NCBI RefSeq assembly: GCF_902833645.1
Contig: NZ_CADFGE010000001.1
Location: 1,426,001 to 1,490,000 of the forward strand
Reading direction: 5' to 3'
Length of the DNA: 64,000 nt
Origin: Paraburkholderia fungorum
Lineage (GTDB): Bacteria; Pseudomonadota; Gammaproteobacteria; Burkholderiales; Burkholderiaceae
Below, piece after piece: positions 53,631-62,618 of this stretch (position 1 is the stretch's first letter; each line of letters opens with the position of its first letter). The notes under the pieces were generated by a model. That model saw nothing but the letters and a program-made list of their open reading frames with translations, made no database searches and was not told where the DNA came from. A program made the translations under genes and the position numbers.

Positions 53631-53690
53631 TGTCTCCTCCATGTCTCCTCTGATATGGATTCAGCCCGCCCACTTAGGCGGGCTTTTTTT
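53631..53690 (+). ncRNA. Candidate ~60-nt small RNA with anti-Shine-Dalgarno repeats
   Basis: Between the promoter at 53596-53624 and a Rho-independent terminator (GCCCGCC/GGCGGGC at 53664-53683, then seven T) lies about 33 nt of unstructured RNA. The 9-mer TGTCTCCTC occurs twice, at 53631-53639 and 53642-53650, spaced 11 nt. CUCCUC is the complement of the GAGGAG core of Shine-Dalgarno sites, so the RNA could block ribosome binding on many mRNAs. There is no open frame or tRNA shape. It sits alone between lysE and the OmpW terminator. I do not match it to a named Burkholderia sRNA. Confidence 0.6.
53664..53690 (+). terminator. Rho-independent terminator of the candidate small RNA
   Basis: GCCCGCC (53664-53670) pairs with GGCGGGC (53677-53683) around CACTTA, followed by seven T. 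It also lies downstream of lysE and could serve both. Confidence 0.9.
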
Positions 53691-53723
53691 GCCCCGAATT
53701 TCCCGCGGTTTTCCAGAAAAGAC

Positions 53724-53759
53724 AAAGCCGGCTGGCCCCTGTGCGAGGCCGCCGGCTTT
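53724..53759 (-). terminator. Terminator of the OmpW gene
   Basis: AAAGCCGGC (53724-53732) and GCCGGCTTT (53751-53759), with an inner GGCC/GGCC pair, form a stem. On the minus strand it is followed by TGTCTTTTC. It lies 19 bp beyond the ompW stop. Confidence 0.75.
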
Positions 53760-53777
53760 GGTGCATCTGCGCCGAAC

Positions 53778-54602
53778 TCAGAACTTATACGAGACCGCGA
53801 GGAACGAGATGATCGGGTCGGCTTTCAGTTCCGACTTTGAGACGCCCAGTTCCGTGCCGTCCGCCGCCTTGATGATGACCGACGAGGTGGTTTTCAGCGG
53901 AATGTACGTGACCGATGCCACGAGGCCCCAGTGGTCGGTGATGTTGTAGGCGAGACCCGCATTGAACACCGGCTGCCAGGACGACGACGCCTTCGCCGAC
54001 ACCTGCGTTTGCCCCGGCTTGCCCGCACCCGCTGCCAGCACCGAGCCGAGATTGTTCTGCGTCGCGCTCACGAAGTTCGGGCTCAGTTGAACGTCCGAGA
54101 ACCAGTTATACGACACACCAATACCCACGAACGGCCTGAAATGGGCCGTCGGCTCATTGAAGTAGTACTGGAACAGCAGCGCCGGGCTCCACTGACGCAC
54201 GCTCTTTACGATCGGGTTGGCCTGCGGATCGCCCAGATTCTGTTGACCGAGCGCGCCCGCCGGACCCGGCGGCTGAATGGTGCCGTGCCCATAGATCTTG
54301 AAGACCGGCGGCACACCCGCCACCGTCGTCACGGCAATATGGTCGGTAAGGTAATGGCTGAATACGAGGCCGACAGTATTCGCGGTATTGGTCGACAAGC
54401 TCGTGCCGCTGGACGTGAACGAGTTCGGCAGACGCAACGGTGTGTTGATCGGTGTCGGCGCGACGTTAGTGGTCAGCGGCGTGCTCGAATCCTGCGGCAT
54501 GACGTGGAACCAGCCGAGTACGGCGACGTTGTCCCCCGCGTGTTGTGCGTGCGCGCTGGCCGACAGGCAGATGGCCAGTATCGCGAATAAGATTTTCTTC
54601 AT
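53778..54602 (-). CDS. OmpW-family outer membrane protein
   Basis: The 274-residue barrel protein has a signal peptide (MKKILFAILAICLSASAHAQ) and OmpW features: GLVFSHYLTDHIAVTTVAGVPP, FRPFVGIGVSYNWFSDVQL, WGLVASVTYIPLKT and C-terminal FLAVSYKF ending in Phe. An insertion of ~30 residues with Pro/Gly (GTIQPPGPAGALGQ) is longer than in E. coli OmpW (~212 aa). A strong AGGAGGAAC ribosome site lies in front. OmpW barrels carry small hydrophobic molecules across the outer membrane. Two DUF2957 lipoproteins lie upstream on the same strand. Confidence 0.92.
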   Translation of the reverse strand: MKKILFAILAICLSASAHAQHAGDNVAVLGWFHVMPQDSSTPLTTNVAPTPINTPLRLPNSFTSSGTSLSTNTANTVGLVFSHYLTDHIAVTTVAGVPPVFKIYGHGTIQPPGPAGALGQQNLGDPQANPIVKSVRQWSPALLFQYYFNEPTAHFRPFVGIGVSYNWFSDVQLSPNFVSATQNNLGSVLAAGAGKPGQTQVSAKASSSWQPVFNAGLAYNITDHWGLVASVTYIPLKTTSSVIIKAADGTELGVSKSELKADPIISFLAVSYKF

Positions 54603-54774
54603 GTTGTTCCTCCTGAGGCGCGCGTTGCGTTCTATGCGCGCGGCGAGCGACGGCGGCCGGGCTGCGCGGCCGCTGCGCTGGATATTCGGTGGACGCCGGC
54701 TGCCGCGCGTTTGCTGTGCGTGGCAGCCGGGACACGAACGCCTCGTTGCGTGTCGGCAGCGCGTGCTGCGTCCA

Positions 54775-56022
54775 TTACTGGACGAAGGCGCCGATCGTGA
54801 AGTACGGCGAGGCCGCGTTGGTCAGATCGAGGTAGCCGAACACGCCACCCGTGAAGATCATCTTTCCGGTCGGCGTGGTGCCTGTCGAAGCACCCACTTG
54901 CGTCGTCGTCACCACACCCGGCACGGTCTGCGTGAAGTCCAGATTCAGCGCGGTCGCGAGCGATGCCTGCGAGGCGTTGAACGGATCGAGCAGCGTGGCC
55001 TCCGTGCCTTCGAGCGCGGTGGTGCGATAGTCGAACTGGCTATCCACGCCGATGTACTCGCCGTTCTGCGAGTTCACTGCAATCGCGCTTTGCGGCGCCA
55101 GGATCGAGATGCCGGATTCGTCGTCCGCATACGGGCCGAGTGAGCCGTTCACCGGTGTCGTCACCGATGAATTCGCTGCGCCGGTCCGTACCAGAATCGG
55201 CACCAGCTGATTTTTCAGCTTGCCGACGATCATGTAGCCGCGAGCTTTGGGTGTCGTGGCAAGCGTCGGTTTAGCCTGGCCGAGGAAGTTGTCGGTTTCG
55301 AAAGCCCCGCTGCCGTCGGACGACTGCGCGAAGTTCGTACCCGGTTGCTGACACTTGCCTGCGTTGACCCCGGAGTTGTCGCACTCGGTCCACGTACCGT
55401 CCGCATTGATCGTGATCTTCGTATCGACCGCGACCGGCGCGAAGTTTTGCGACGGGACCTGGTGATAGCCGAGCTGGTTGTAGGTGCCGGCCACGTTCGC
55501 GATGTTCGTTTCAATCGACGAGAAGCCGATGAACGGGTAATACGGGAACGTCGTATCGGGCACCGCGCCTACGCCGAGAATCCCGGCGAAGGAAATTTCC
55601 GCCCCCGGAATCGTGCCGCCGGCCACGCCTTCGCCGACAAAAATCCGCGCCGGACGATTCGGGTCGAGGCTCGCGCCGTTCAGGCGGAACGCGCACTGAT
55701 TCAGCTTGGTGGTCGGCAGCAGGGTTTCCTGGGTCAGCGTGCCGCTTGCGGTCTGGCCGGCGCGCGTCGGCGCGACAGTGCCCGTGGTGGCCGGGATCGG
55801 CGATTCGATATAGCTGATTTGCCACGTCATCTTGGTTGTGTCCATCTGCAGCTTGACCAGTTCGCCGTCACCGCCGCCGCCCGTGAACACCGTGCCGTAG
55901 TCGAGCGACGCAGGACACAGACGCACTTCGGTCACCGGTCCGTCGCCATTGCCGCCGCCACCGCTGCACGCCCCCAGTAACGGTGCTGCAAGAGCGAGCA
56001 CCGAAAGGATTCTCCATTTCAT
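54775..56022 (-). CDS. DUF2957 lipoprotein, copy 2
   Basis: The 415-residue lipoprotein has a lipobox (LAAPLLGACSGGGG) and matches the DUF2957 group known in Burkholderia. It is paralogous to the gene just upstream: both have the ESPIPxxTGxVxPTRAG segment, VGxGVAGGxIPGA and DDESGIxxLA. It is Gly/Ser/Thr-rich and looks beta-rich, and is presumably outer-membrane anchored. GGAGGCGGT precedes ATG 56022. Function unknown. Confidence 0.88.
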   Translation of the reverse strand: MKWRILSVLALAAPLLGACSGGGGNGDGPVTEVRLCPASLDYGTVFTGGGGDGELVKLQMDTTKMTWQISYIESPIPATTGTVAPTRAGQTASGTLTQETLLPTTKLNQCAFRLNGASLDPNRPARIFVGEGVAGGTIPGAEISFAGILGVGAVPDTTFPYYPFIGFSSIETNIANVAGTYNQLGYHQVPSQNFAPVAVDTKITINADGTWTECDNSGVNAGKCQQPGTNFAQSSDGSGAFETDNFLGQAKPTLATTPKARGYMIVGKLKNQLVPILVRTGAANSSVTTPVNGSLGPYADDESGISILAPQSAIAVNSQNGEYIGVDSQFDYRTTALEGTEATLLDPFNASQASLATALNLDFTQTVPGVVTTTQVGASTGTTPTGKMIFTGGVFGYLDLTNAASPYFTIGAFVQ

Positions 56023-56122
56023 ACCGCCTCCAGAATTTTCTCGTTGTGAGTGGCAGGCTCCCTGTCCCGCCACCTTTTGCTCTATTTATGTCTCGTACTG
56101 CGAACTGCCGGTCCTTCAGTCC

Positions 56123-57535
56123 TTACTTGCTGATCTGCGCGCCGATGCCGAAGTAGGGGGCGTTTGGCGTATCTGAGTTCGCCGAGGTCGGCGTGAGGCC
56201 GCCGTTCTCAGCGCCCTGGATGGCGATGGCGTAGAGACCGCCGGACGCAATCGCAAAGCCGGTTTTGCCGTTGGTGTCCTGCACGCCGACGAGACCCGGA
56301 CTCGGCAGCCCGTAGCCCAGACCAAAGCCGCTTTCCGCCGACGAGGTGCTCGGATTGATGAAGGTGCCGACTGCACCCTGGATCAACGTTGCGGTGTACT
56401 TGAAGTTCGAGTCCGCGCCAACGTAGCCGCCGTCGAAACCACCGGATGCAAGCGGCGTGGCCGCGGCGAGCATGGCGATGCCGGACTCGTCGTCGACCTT
56501 TGCCGTCAGCAGATTGCTCGTGTCGACAAAACCGGTGCGGACCACCAGCGGTACCGTGGCGCCGTTGACCTGACCGAGAATCATGTGGGCAACGCCGGAC
56601 TTGCCGGTTGGGCCCAGAACCGGGAGCTTGAACTGCGCGACGATCTGCGGGGCCTTCTGACTATCAAAATACCCATTGCTGTTCAGCGTCAACGGATCGC
56701 CGGTGGTGAGGCAGCCGCCGGCGTTTGGCGAATAATTCGGATTCGCGGCGTTGCTGCTCGTACAGGTGCCGCTGGCGTCGAACGTTTCGACCGTGTTGGT
56801 CGCGACCGTCGCGTAGTTGCCCGACGGTGTCAGGTGGTAAAGCAGGCCGTTGTACGTGCCTGGCAGCTTGGTGATATCGGTCGTCGTGCTCGCGAAACCA
56901 AGAAACGGATAGAAGTCAAAATGCCGATTCGGCACCGCGCCGACGTTCGAGCCGAGCAGGCCGAGGTTCAGGCCACTGAACTGCACCGTCGCACCCGGGA
57001 TGCCGCCACCAGCCACGCCCTGACCGACGAGGATCATCGGGGGATTCGGGTTATTGACGAAATCGGGTGTCGTGTAAGGCTGACCGTCACCGGCGGCGGT
57101 GCCGGTACCTGCGCCGAGAATGAAGGCGCAGCGTATTTGTTCGGCGGTCGGCAGCGCGCCGGTCGGCGGGTGGATCACGGCGCCCGTGATCTGTGTGCCC
57201 GCACGCGTCGGCGTGACTTGACCCGTGCGCAACGGAATCGGCGATTCGAGCCACTTCAGCGTGTACGTCATCGCCGTCGCGTTGATGTTCAGTTGCACCA
57301 CTTCGCCACTGCCGGCGCCACCGAGAAAGGTGGTCTTCCCAATGTCCGCGGTAGCGGGGCACAGCGGGGCCGCGGCGGCGCCGGTGGCCGGCGGGCCCTG
57401 CACGCCGCAACTCGAGCCCGAGCATTGCGGGGCATTGATCGTGCCGGGATCGCTGGCCTTGCCGCCGCCGCAAGCAATAAGCAACGGCGTCGTAGCGATG
57501 GCCATCGCCAGGCCTCGAATAATGGCGTACGACAT
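56123..57535 (-). CDS. DUF2957 lipoprotein, copy 1
   Basis: The 470-residue paralogue has lipobox TTPLLIACGGGKAS and the shared motifs LESPIPLRTGQVTPTRAG, ILVGQGVAGGGIPGA and VDDESGIAMLA. It is 55 residues longer than the next gene and has extra Cys pairs around TSSNAANPNYSPNAGG. GGAG precedes ATG 57535. The two DUF2957 genes and ompW, all on the minus strand, read like one envelope unit, but gaps of 100 and 172 bp leave room for separate promoters. Confidence 0.88.
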   Translation of the reverse strand: MSYAIIRGLAMAIATTPLLIACGGGKASDPGTINAPQCSGSSCGVQGPPATGAAAAPLCPATADIGKTTFLGGAGSGEVVQLNINATAMTYTLKWLESPIPLRTGQVTPTRAGTQITGAVIHPPTGALPTAEQIRCAFILGAGTGTAAGDGQPYTTPDFVNNPNPPMILVGQGVAGGGIPGATVQFSGLNLGLLGSNVGAVPNRHFDFYPFLGFASTTTDITKLPGTYNGLLYHLTPSGNYATVATNTVETFDASGTCTSSNAANPNYSPNAGGCLTTGDPLTLNSNGYFDSQKAPQIVAQFKLPVLGPTGKSGVAHMILGQVNGATVPLVVRTGFVDTSNLLTAKVDDESGIAMLAAATPLASGGFDGGYVGADSNFKYTATLIQGAVGTFINPSTSSAESGFGLGYGLPSPGLVGVQDTNGKTGFAIASGGLYAIAIQGAENGGLTPTSANSDTPNAPYFGIGAQISK

Positions 57536-57954
57536 GCTGCTGTCTCCCTTCATGTAATTGTGCGAACTAATTTCGCTGCGCGTTTAATGCCTGTCAATTG
57601 AATGAGCCGTCTAAAAAGATCGATTCAAACAGGACATTTTTTGTCGGACGCACACTACGCGGGACTTCGGAGCCCTTTTAAACAAAAAAGGAATTTTCGC
57701 TTCCACAGTCGTACCGTTGCTTCGCTGCACGCCCTTGCCAGGCAAGCGTTACAGCAAAATGGCTCTATCTTCTTCGAACGACCGTTCGAGAAAAAATCCG
57801 GAGTTTCCCTATGCGGAAAACTATGCAGGACGGGTCGATTTGGGGAATGAATTACCGTCGGCTGGTAAGCATTCCGATTTTCTTTTTAAAGTAATGCGGG
57901 CTACTACTGATTAACGGCAAAAGAGGAGTTTGGCGGGCAGGTTTTTTAAAACAA
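57536..57954. other. 419-bp AT-rich gap before the DUF2957 genes
   Basis: No convincing gene is seen. A plus-strand open frame at 57602-57850 has no ribosome site and no family resemblance. The gap should hold the minus-strand promoter of the DUF2957 genes. One clean palindrome, TCGAACG-AC-CGTTCGA at 57774-57789, could be an operator. The stretch is noticeably AT-richer than its surroundings. Confidence 0.5.
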
Positions 57955-57982
57955 AAAGGCCGGTCTGTAAAGACCGGCCTTT
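57955..57982 (-). terminator. Rho-independent terminator after argC
   Basis: AAAGGCCGGTCT (57955-57966) pairs perfectly with AGACCGGCCTTT (57971-57982) around GTAA. On the minus strand it is followed by a T-run, 41 bp beyond the argC stop. Confidence 0.93.
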
Positions 57983-58023
57983 CAGTGGATTGGCAGTGGA
58001 AGACGTCTGTATCTCGAACTTGC

Positions 58024-58971
58024 TCAGCGTTTCAAGCCGGCTTCTTCGGCGGCGCCGATGGCGAGGTTCATGCACTGGATGGCCGCGCCCGATGCGCCCT
58101 TGCCCAGGTTATCGAGGCGCGCGACGGTCACGAAGCGCTCTTCGTTGCCGAACACGAACAGGTCGACGCGGTTGGTGTCGTTGTTCGCTTGCACGTCGAA
58201 GAAACCGCCGTCGAGATTCGCCTCGGAATCGAACGGTGCTACGTGCACGAAGGCTTCACCCGCGTAGTACTCGGCGAACAGCGCGCGCACGTCTTGCGGC
58301 GTGGTCTTCTTGGCCAACTGGTTCGGCGAGAAGAAGGTGGTGACCGCGAGACCCTTGTAGAAGTCACCGACGATCGGCGTGAATACCGGTGCCGAGTTCA
58401 GGCCGGTGTGCGCCGCCATCTCCGGCAGATGCTTGTGCGTGAGGCCGAGTGCATACGGGCGCGGACTCTTGAGCTTGTCGTTGCCGCCTGCTTCGTAGTC
58501 GGCAATCATTTTCTTGCCGCCGCCGCTGTAACCCGTGATCGAGTACGCGTGCGCGGCGAAGTCCGGCGCCACGACGCCGGCTTCGACCAGCGGACGCATG
58601 GCCAACACGAAGGCCGATGCGTGGCAGCCCGGCACGGCGATCCGTTTCGCGGTGCGCAGCCGCTCGCGTTGCGAGCGAGCCAGTTCGGGCAGGCCGTAGG
58701 CCCAGTCGGCCGACGTGCGGAACGCCGTGCTCGCATCGATCAGCACGGTGCGATCGTTTTCGACCAGCGAGGCCGACTCGCGCGAAGCGACGTCCGGCAG
58801 ACACAGGAACGTGACGTCCGATGCATTGATGAGACGACGGCGCTCCTCGAGGTCCTTGCGCTTCGCTTCTTCGATACGCAGGATCTCCACGTCGGCGCGT
58901 TGCGACAGGTATTCAAAAATCTTCAGGCCGGTCGTGCCTTCCTGTCCGTCGACAAAAACTTTCGTGCTCAT
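58024..58971 (-). CDS. argC: N-acetyl-gamma-glutamyl-phosphate reductase, type 2
   Basis: The 315-residue enzyme reduces N-acetyl-glutamyl phosphate with NADPH in arginine synthesis. [21 protein letters not shown] is the N-terminal nucleotide-binding start of the short type 2 Arg[19 protein letters not shown] holds the catalytic Cys near residue 117, and [15 protein letters not shown] follows. Length fits type 2 (about 310, against ~345 for type 1). It is transcribed alone and ends in a strong terminator. Confidence 0.97.
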   Translation of the reverse strand: MSTKVFVDGQEGTTGLKIFEYLSQRADVEILRIEEAKRKDLEERRRLINASDVTFLCLPDVASRESASLVENDRTVLIDASTAFRTSADWAYGLPELARSQRERLRTAKRIAVPGCHASAFVLAMRPLVEAGVVAPDFAAHAYSITGYSGGGKKMIADYEAGGNDKLKSPRPYALGLTHKHLPEMAAHTGLNSAPVFTPIVGDFYKGLAVTTFFSPNQLAKKTTPQDVRALFAEYYAGEAFVHVAPFDSEANLDGGFFDVQANNDTNRVDLFVFGNEERFVTVARLDNLGKGASGAAIQCMNLAIGAAEEAGLKR

Positions 58972-59200
58972 CTCGATCTCACTGGCTTACTGGAAACGGG
59001 GCGCGACACCGCGCCGGAACGCTATTTTAAGACCTGATAGCGACGGCTGTGCAAAAGGTGTGCAAAGCGGGGTTAAAAAACGACGATGCGCGTTGAAAGT
59101 GACATCGGCATGACGGGTTATGCGGCAGATGCACGCCGATGCAGGCCGGTTCCGCGCAAATTGACGATACGTGGGAAGCGCTGCGGCGCGCGCATCGCGC

Positions 59201-59223
59201 GCGTGGCGGTGAGACCGCCACGC
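59201..59223. other. Perfect 10-bp hairpin in the argC-wrbA gap
   Basis: GCGTGGCGGT (59201-59210) pairs with ACCGCCACGC (59214-59223). It lies 26 bp after the stop of the WrbA gene and lacks a T-run; it may stabilise or end that transcript. The rest of the 277-bp gap upstream of argC shows no gene. Confidence 0.45.
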
Positions 59224-59248
59224 GGGGCGAGTCTATGGAACCGTGCTA

Positions 59249-59830
59249 TCAAACGCCTGCTTGCGCGCCCGCTTTCCATCTTGCCGTAGCGCCGGCAATG
59301 CGCACGCCGAACATCCGCGCCGTTTCCAGATCGCCCGCGGGCGGTGCTTCTTCCGGCGACGCATCCGCCGGGGACTGCGCCAGCAGGCCAGTAAAGCCGC
59401 CTACGTAGTTCAGATCGTTACGGGTGGCCGCCTTGGTGTTTGACGGCATCATGCCGGTGCCGACCCAGATCATGCTGTGTTGCATTGCCAGCGTGACGAA
59501 GTACTGGATCGTCGAGAACTTGTCGCCGTTCATGGTCGCAGAATTGGTGAAACCGGCGGCGATCTTGTCCTTCCAGGTTTGGCCGAACCACGGTTTCGAA
59601 CTCGCGTCGGCAAATTTCTTGAAATCGGCGGACGGCCCGCCCATGTACGTCGGCGCGCCGAAGATGATGGCGTCCGCGGCCGCCAGCTCTGCCCAGCCGG
59701 CGTCGTCGATCTCGCCGACCGGCAGGAGCTTCGCGTCCGCGCCGGCTTCGAGCGTACCGGCCAGCACCGCCTCCGCGACTTTCTTCGTATGGCCGTAGCC
59801 GCTGTGATAAACGATGACGATCTTCGACAT
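59249..59830 (-). CDS. Flavodoxin-like NAD(P)H:quinone oxidoreductase, WrbA family
   Basis: The 193-residue protein has the FMN phosphate loop VIVYHSGYGHTKKVAEAV at the N-terminus and FGAPTYMGGPSADFKKFAD, the flavin-ring region of WrbA-type quinone reductases. It would reduce quinones by two electrons, limiting radical formation. GGAGAATGCC precedes ATG 59830. It stands alone, 68 bp before a YbhB-like gene on the same strand. Confidence 0.92.
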   Translation of the reverse strand: MSKIVIVYHSGYGHTKKVAEAVLAGTLEAGADAKLLPVGEIDDAGWAELAAADAIIFGAPTYMGGPSADFKKFADASSKPWFGQTWKDKIAAGFTNSATMNGDKFSTIQYFVTLAMQHSMIWVGTGMMPSNTKAATRNDLNYVGGFTGLLAQSPADASPEEAPPAGDLETARMFGVRIAGATARWKAGAQAGV

Positions 59831-59898
59831 GGCATTCTCCGGCAAGTTGAAAAAGAGAGCTAAGGATAGCAGCGGCGCGTGGCGAGTTGATGGCGCCG

Positions 59899-60501
59899 CT
59901 ACCGTCCGTAGTTGACCACCATCCGCGCACTGCCAAGCGTGGCGGTGCTGATCTCATGATCGAACATGAGCGCCGGGCGCCCTTGTGCGAGGCGCAGGTC
60001 CGCGGTGCTCAGCGCATAGACGGTGATGATGTAGCGATGCGGTTTGCCGGGCGGCGGGCAAGGGCCGCCGTATCCATCGAGATCGAAGTCGTTGCGTGCC
60101 TCGAGCGCGCCGAGTTTCTTCAGGAAGCCCGATGCGCTGGCGTTCTCCGGCAAGCTGCCGACGGTGGCCGGAATGCCTGCCACGGCCCAGTGCCACCAGC
60201 CGCGGCCGGGTGCATCCGGATCGAAGATCGTGATCGCGAAGCTGCGCGTGCCGGCCGGCGCATTGCGCCACGTCAATTGTGGCGAGCGATTTCCGCCCTG
60301 GCAGTCATCCTGATTAAAAACCTGCGCCGCATCCACGGCGCCACCCGCATGGAAGCTGGTGCTGGTCAGTGTGAACACGTCCTCGGCGAGTGCGTGTGGG
60401 ATATGCGCCGCGAATAGCGCAAGACCCAGCATCGCGCAGGTGAAGGACGGCATCCGGCGGAACAGCGAAGCAAGCGAAACAACCAGGCAACGCGAGCGCA
60501 T
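59899..60501 (-). CDS. YbhB/YbcL family PEBP-like protein, exported
   Basis: The 200-residue protein has a leader (MLGLALFAAHIPHALAED) and the PEBP fold. GGNRSPQLTWRNAPAGTRSFAITIFDPDAP and GWWHWAVAGIPA hold the conserved DPDAP and HW ligand-pocket motifs, then GYGGPCPPPGKPHRYIITVYAL. Bacterial members are secreted or cytoplasmic and bind phosphate-type ligands; function is uncertain. Start at 60501 gives a long leader; ATG 60453 (MPSFTCAMLG) is also possible. Confidence 0.88.
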   Translation of the reverse strand: MRSRCLVVSLASLFRRMPSFTCAMLGLALFAAHIPHALAEDVFTLTSTSFHAGGAVDAAQVFNQDDCQGGNRSPQLTWRNAPAGTRSFAITIFDPDAPGRGWWHWAVAGIPATVGSLPENASASGFLKKLGALEARNDFDLDGYGGPCPPPGKPHRYIITVYALSTADLRLAQGRPALMFDHEISTATLGSARMVVNYGR

Positions 60502-60573
60502 GTGCCGGTTCTCCTGTCAGGGGCGCGAGGCGGTTGTCCTCGCGAGGATTATTGTCCCTATTTTGTGCCCCAA

Positions 60574-60705
60574 GGTCGATTCAAGTCTAACATTCGCTTT
60601 GCGACGGCTCATTGTTGCCGCCGGCGGGTTTGGTGGACGTGAAATCGGCTATAGTCGGAGGAATTGTCCGCGCGAATACAGACCGCGCACTCGGTCAATT
60701 CAAGT
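60574..60705. promoter_or_regulatory. Repeated GGTC(G/A)ATTCAAGT sites before the orphan response regulator
   Basis: The 13-mer GGTCGATTCAAGT (60574-60586) recurs as GGTCAATTCAAGT (60693-60705), 119 bp apart, in the gap between the YbhB-like and the response-regulator genes. A TATAGT -10-like hexamer lies between them at 60650-60655. The pair could be binding sites for the regulator itself or another factor. Confidence 0.45.
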
Positions 60706-60767
60706 ACCAAGAATAGAAAGGTATGTCGGAAGTTTTGGAGAGCGGTTTATCTGTCGAGGGGAGGGCA

Positions 60768-61457
60768 ATGCAAGATCCAGTCAGGGTCGTGGTCGCTGAC
60801 GACCATCCGGTGATTCTGTTCGGCGCCGAACAAGCGTTGCTCAAGTTTCCAGGTCTGCAGGTCGTCGCGCGCGCGCGACAGTCAACCGAGTTGATCAAGG
60901 TGCTGCAGACCGTTGCGTGCGACGTGCTCGTCACGGATCTGGCCATGCCTGGCGGCCAGTACGGCGACGGCCTGCCGCTGATCGGCTATCTGCGGCGCAA
61001 TTTCCCGGACCTTCCCATTGTCGTGCTGACGATGCTGGAAAACGCCGCGCTGCTCAAGCGGCTGAGCGAACTCGGGGTGACCTCGGTCGTCAACAAATCG
61101 GACGATCTGAGCCATATCGGGCTCGCGGTGCAGCACGTCAGCCGCAACCTCGAATACATGAGTCCGTCCGTCAAGGCGTCGCTCGACACGTTGCGCATGA
61201 ATGCCGGCGGCAAGAACGACGACGTGATGCTGTCGCGGCGCGAGCTCGAGGTGGTGCGTCTGTTTGTCTCCGGTATGACGATCAAGGAGATCGCGGAGCA
61301 CCTTAATCGCAGCATCAAGACGATCAGCACGCAGAAGAATACGGCGATGCGCAAACTCGGGATCGATCGCGATTCGGAATTGTTCCAGTACGCGCAGAGC
61401 AACGGCCTCTTGAATCTGTCTTCGCACTCGGCCGACGATACCGGCAGTGCGGCCTAG
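60768..61457 (+). CDS. Orphan NarL/RcsB-type response regulator
   Basis: The 229-residue regulator has a receiver domain (VRVVVADDHPVILFGAEQAL with the acidic pair, VLVTDLAMPGGQYGDGLPLI with the phospho-Asp, then VVNKSDDLSHIG with the conserved Lys). A LuxR-type HTH ends it (MLSRRELEVVRLFVSGMTIKEIAEHLNRSIKTISTQKNTAMRKLG). This is the RcsB/FimZ-like branch. Two starts fit: ATG 60768 with GGGGAGGGCA, chosen here, and ATG 60723 (MSEVLESGLSVEG) with AGAAAGGT. No histidine kinase gene is within the window's neighbourhood. Confidence 0.92.
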   Translation: MQDPVRVVVADDHPVILFGAEQALLKFPGLQVVARARQSTELIKVLQTVACDVLVTDLAMPGGQYGDGLPLIGYLRRNFPDLPIVVLTMLENAALLKRLSELGVTSVVNKSDDLSHIGLAVQHVSRNLEYMSPSVKASLDTLRMNAGGKNDDVMLSRRELEVVRLFVSGMTIKEIAEHLNRSIKTISTQKNTAMRKLGIDRDSELFQYAQSNGLLNLSSHSADDTGSAA

Positions 61458-61502
61458 CCGCGACCATTCGTCCCGCCAGGCGAACTCCATGCGAACTCGA
61501 TG

Positions 61503-61539
61503 AAAAAAGCCGCCTGTCGATGAGACAGGCGGCTTTTTT
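61503..61539. terminator. Bidirectional terminator between the response regulator and pyrE
   Basis: GCCGCCTGTC (61509-61518) pairs with GACAGGCGGC (61524-61533) around GATGA, flanked by six A on one side and six T on the other. Both convergent genes can use it. Confidence 0.93.
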
Positions 61540-61565
61540 ATTCCATCCGCATTAAGCGGCTGCGC

Positions 61566-62252
61566 TTACTGCGGCGTTGCGTTGGCGCCGCCGTGAGCCG
61601 CCGACCATTCGGCCGGTGCGTGCAGGAATTTTTCCACTTCGTCGAGCGTTTTGGTATCGAAGTAGTTATTTGCCTTGGCGACGCGTAACACGTCCCACCA
61701 CGTGGCAAGCGCGTGCAGATCGACGTCGATGTCTTTCAGCACCGACACGCTTTCCTTGAAGATGTTGTAGTGGAACAGAACGAAGCAGTGGTTCACCGTT
61801 GCGCCGGCGGTGCGCAGCGCATTGATGAAGTTGATCTTGCTGCGGCTGTCCGTGGTCAGATCTTCGACCAGCAGTACACGTTGCCCTTCCGTCAGCAGAC
61901 CTTCGATCTGCGCGTTACGGCCGAAACCCTTCGGCTTCTTGCGCACGTACTGCATCGGCACCATCAGGCGGTCGGAGAGCCAGGCCGCGAACGGGATGCC
62001 GGCGGTTTCGCCACCCGCAACCGCGTCGATCTGTTCATAGCCGACGTCGCGCAGGATGGTGGTTTCGGCCATTTCCATCAGGCCACGGCGCACGCGCGGA
62101 TACGAGATCAGCTTGCGGCAGTCGATATAAACCGGGCTCGCCCAGCCGGACGTGAAAATGTACGGTTTCTCCGCGTTGAAGTGCACTGCTTGCACTTCCA
62201 GCAGCATCTTGGCGGTGGTGTCGGAGATCGTCTGGCGATCGAAGCCTGTCAT
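61566..62252 (-). CDS. pyrE: Orotate phosphoribosyltransferase
   Basis: The 228-residue enzyme joins orotate and PRPP to give OMP in pyrimidine synthesis. [36 protein letters not shown] is the N-terminal part, [24 protein letters not shown] follows, and [21 protein letters not shown] is the PRPP-binding loop (VEDLTTD). AAGGAT precedes ATG 62252; a longer frame reaches upstream to 62480 but has no family sequence. The convergent orphan regulator shares its terminator. Confidence 0.96.
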   Translation of the reverse strand: MTGFDRQTISDTTAKMLLEVQAVHFNAEKPYIFTSGWASPVYIDCRKLISYPRVRRGLMEMAETTILRDVGYEQIDAVAGGETAGIPFAAWLSDRLMVPMQYVRKKPKGFGRNAQIEGLLTEGQRVLLVEDLTTDSRSKINFINALRTAGATVNHCFVLFHYNIFKESVSVLKDIDVDLHALATWWDVLRVAKANNYFDTKTLDEVEKFLHAPAEWSAAHGGANATPQ

Positions 62253-62618
62253 GGGCGGATCCTTGGGTGTGAGCGAGGAGAAGCGGGCGCGAAGCCCGGT
62301 GGCGCAGCAAGCGGGGTATCCGCGCCATGATGGGCGGAATACGCGGCCGGTCGGTGGAGTACAGGCCGGCCGGTTTAACTGCGATTTTGCTGCGCGCGTA
62401 GCCCGACATTTTACCCGAAATGGCCCCTCCCGAGGAGGCTGTCGTGTGCATTCGCCGCGAATGACGGGCATAACGGCCACGCTGAACGGGACTTTCAGGG
62501 TTGGCTGGGCGCCGGTTTTATGGCTTGCTTGTGAGCGGCTTGGGGCACCTTTACACTCACGCGAATTTCCTGGCGGCCTTGCACGTTGGCCGTCGCCATG
62601 TCCTACGGAATGCTTTCA
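62253..62618. other. 366-bp gap between pyrE and the MFS gene
   Basis: It must hold two divergent promoters, but I cannot fix either by eye. The pyrE side contains imperfect GGCCGG-type palindromes around 62345-62375. No coding sequence or clear leader peptide with an attenuator is recognisable. Confidence 0.4.

Noticed and set aside
57602..57850. 82-codon frame before the DUF2957 genes
   Set aside because: No ribosome site, no recognisable family and unusual composition; it lies in a probable promoter region.
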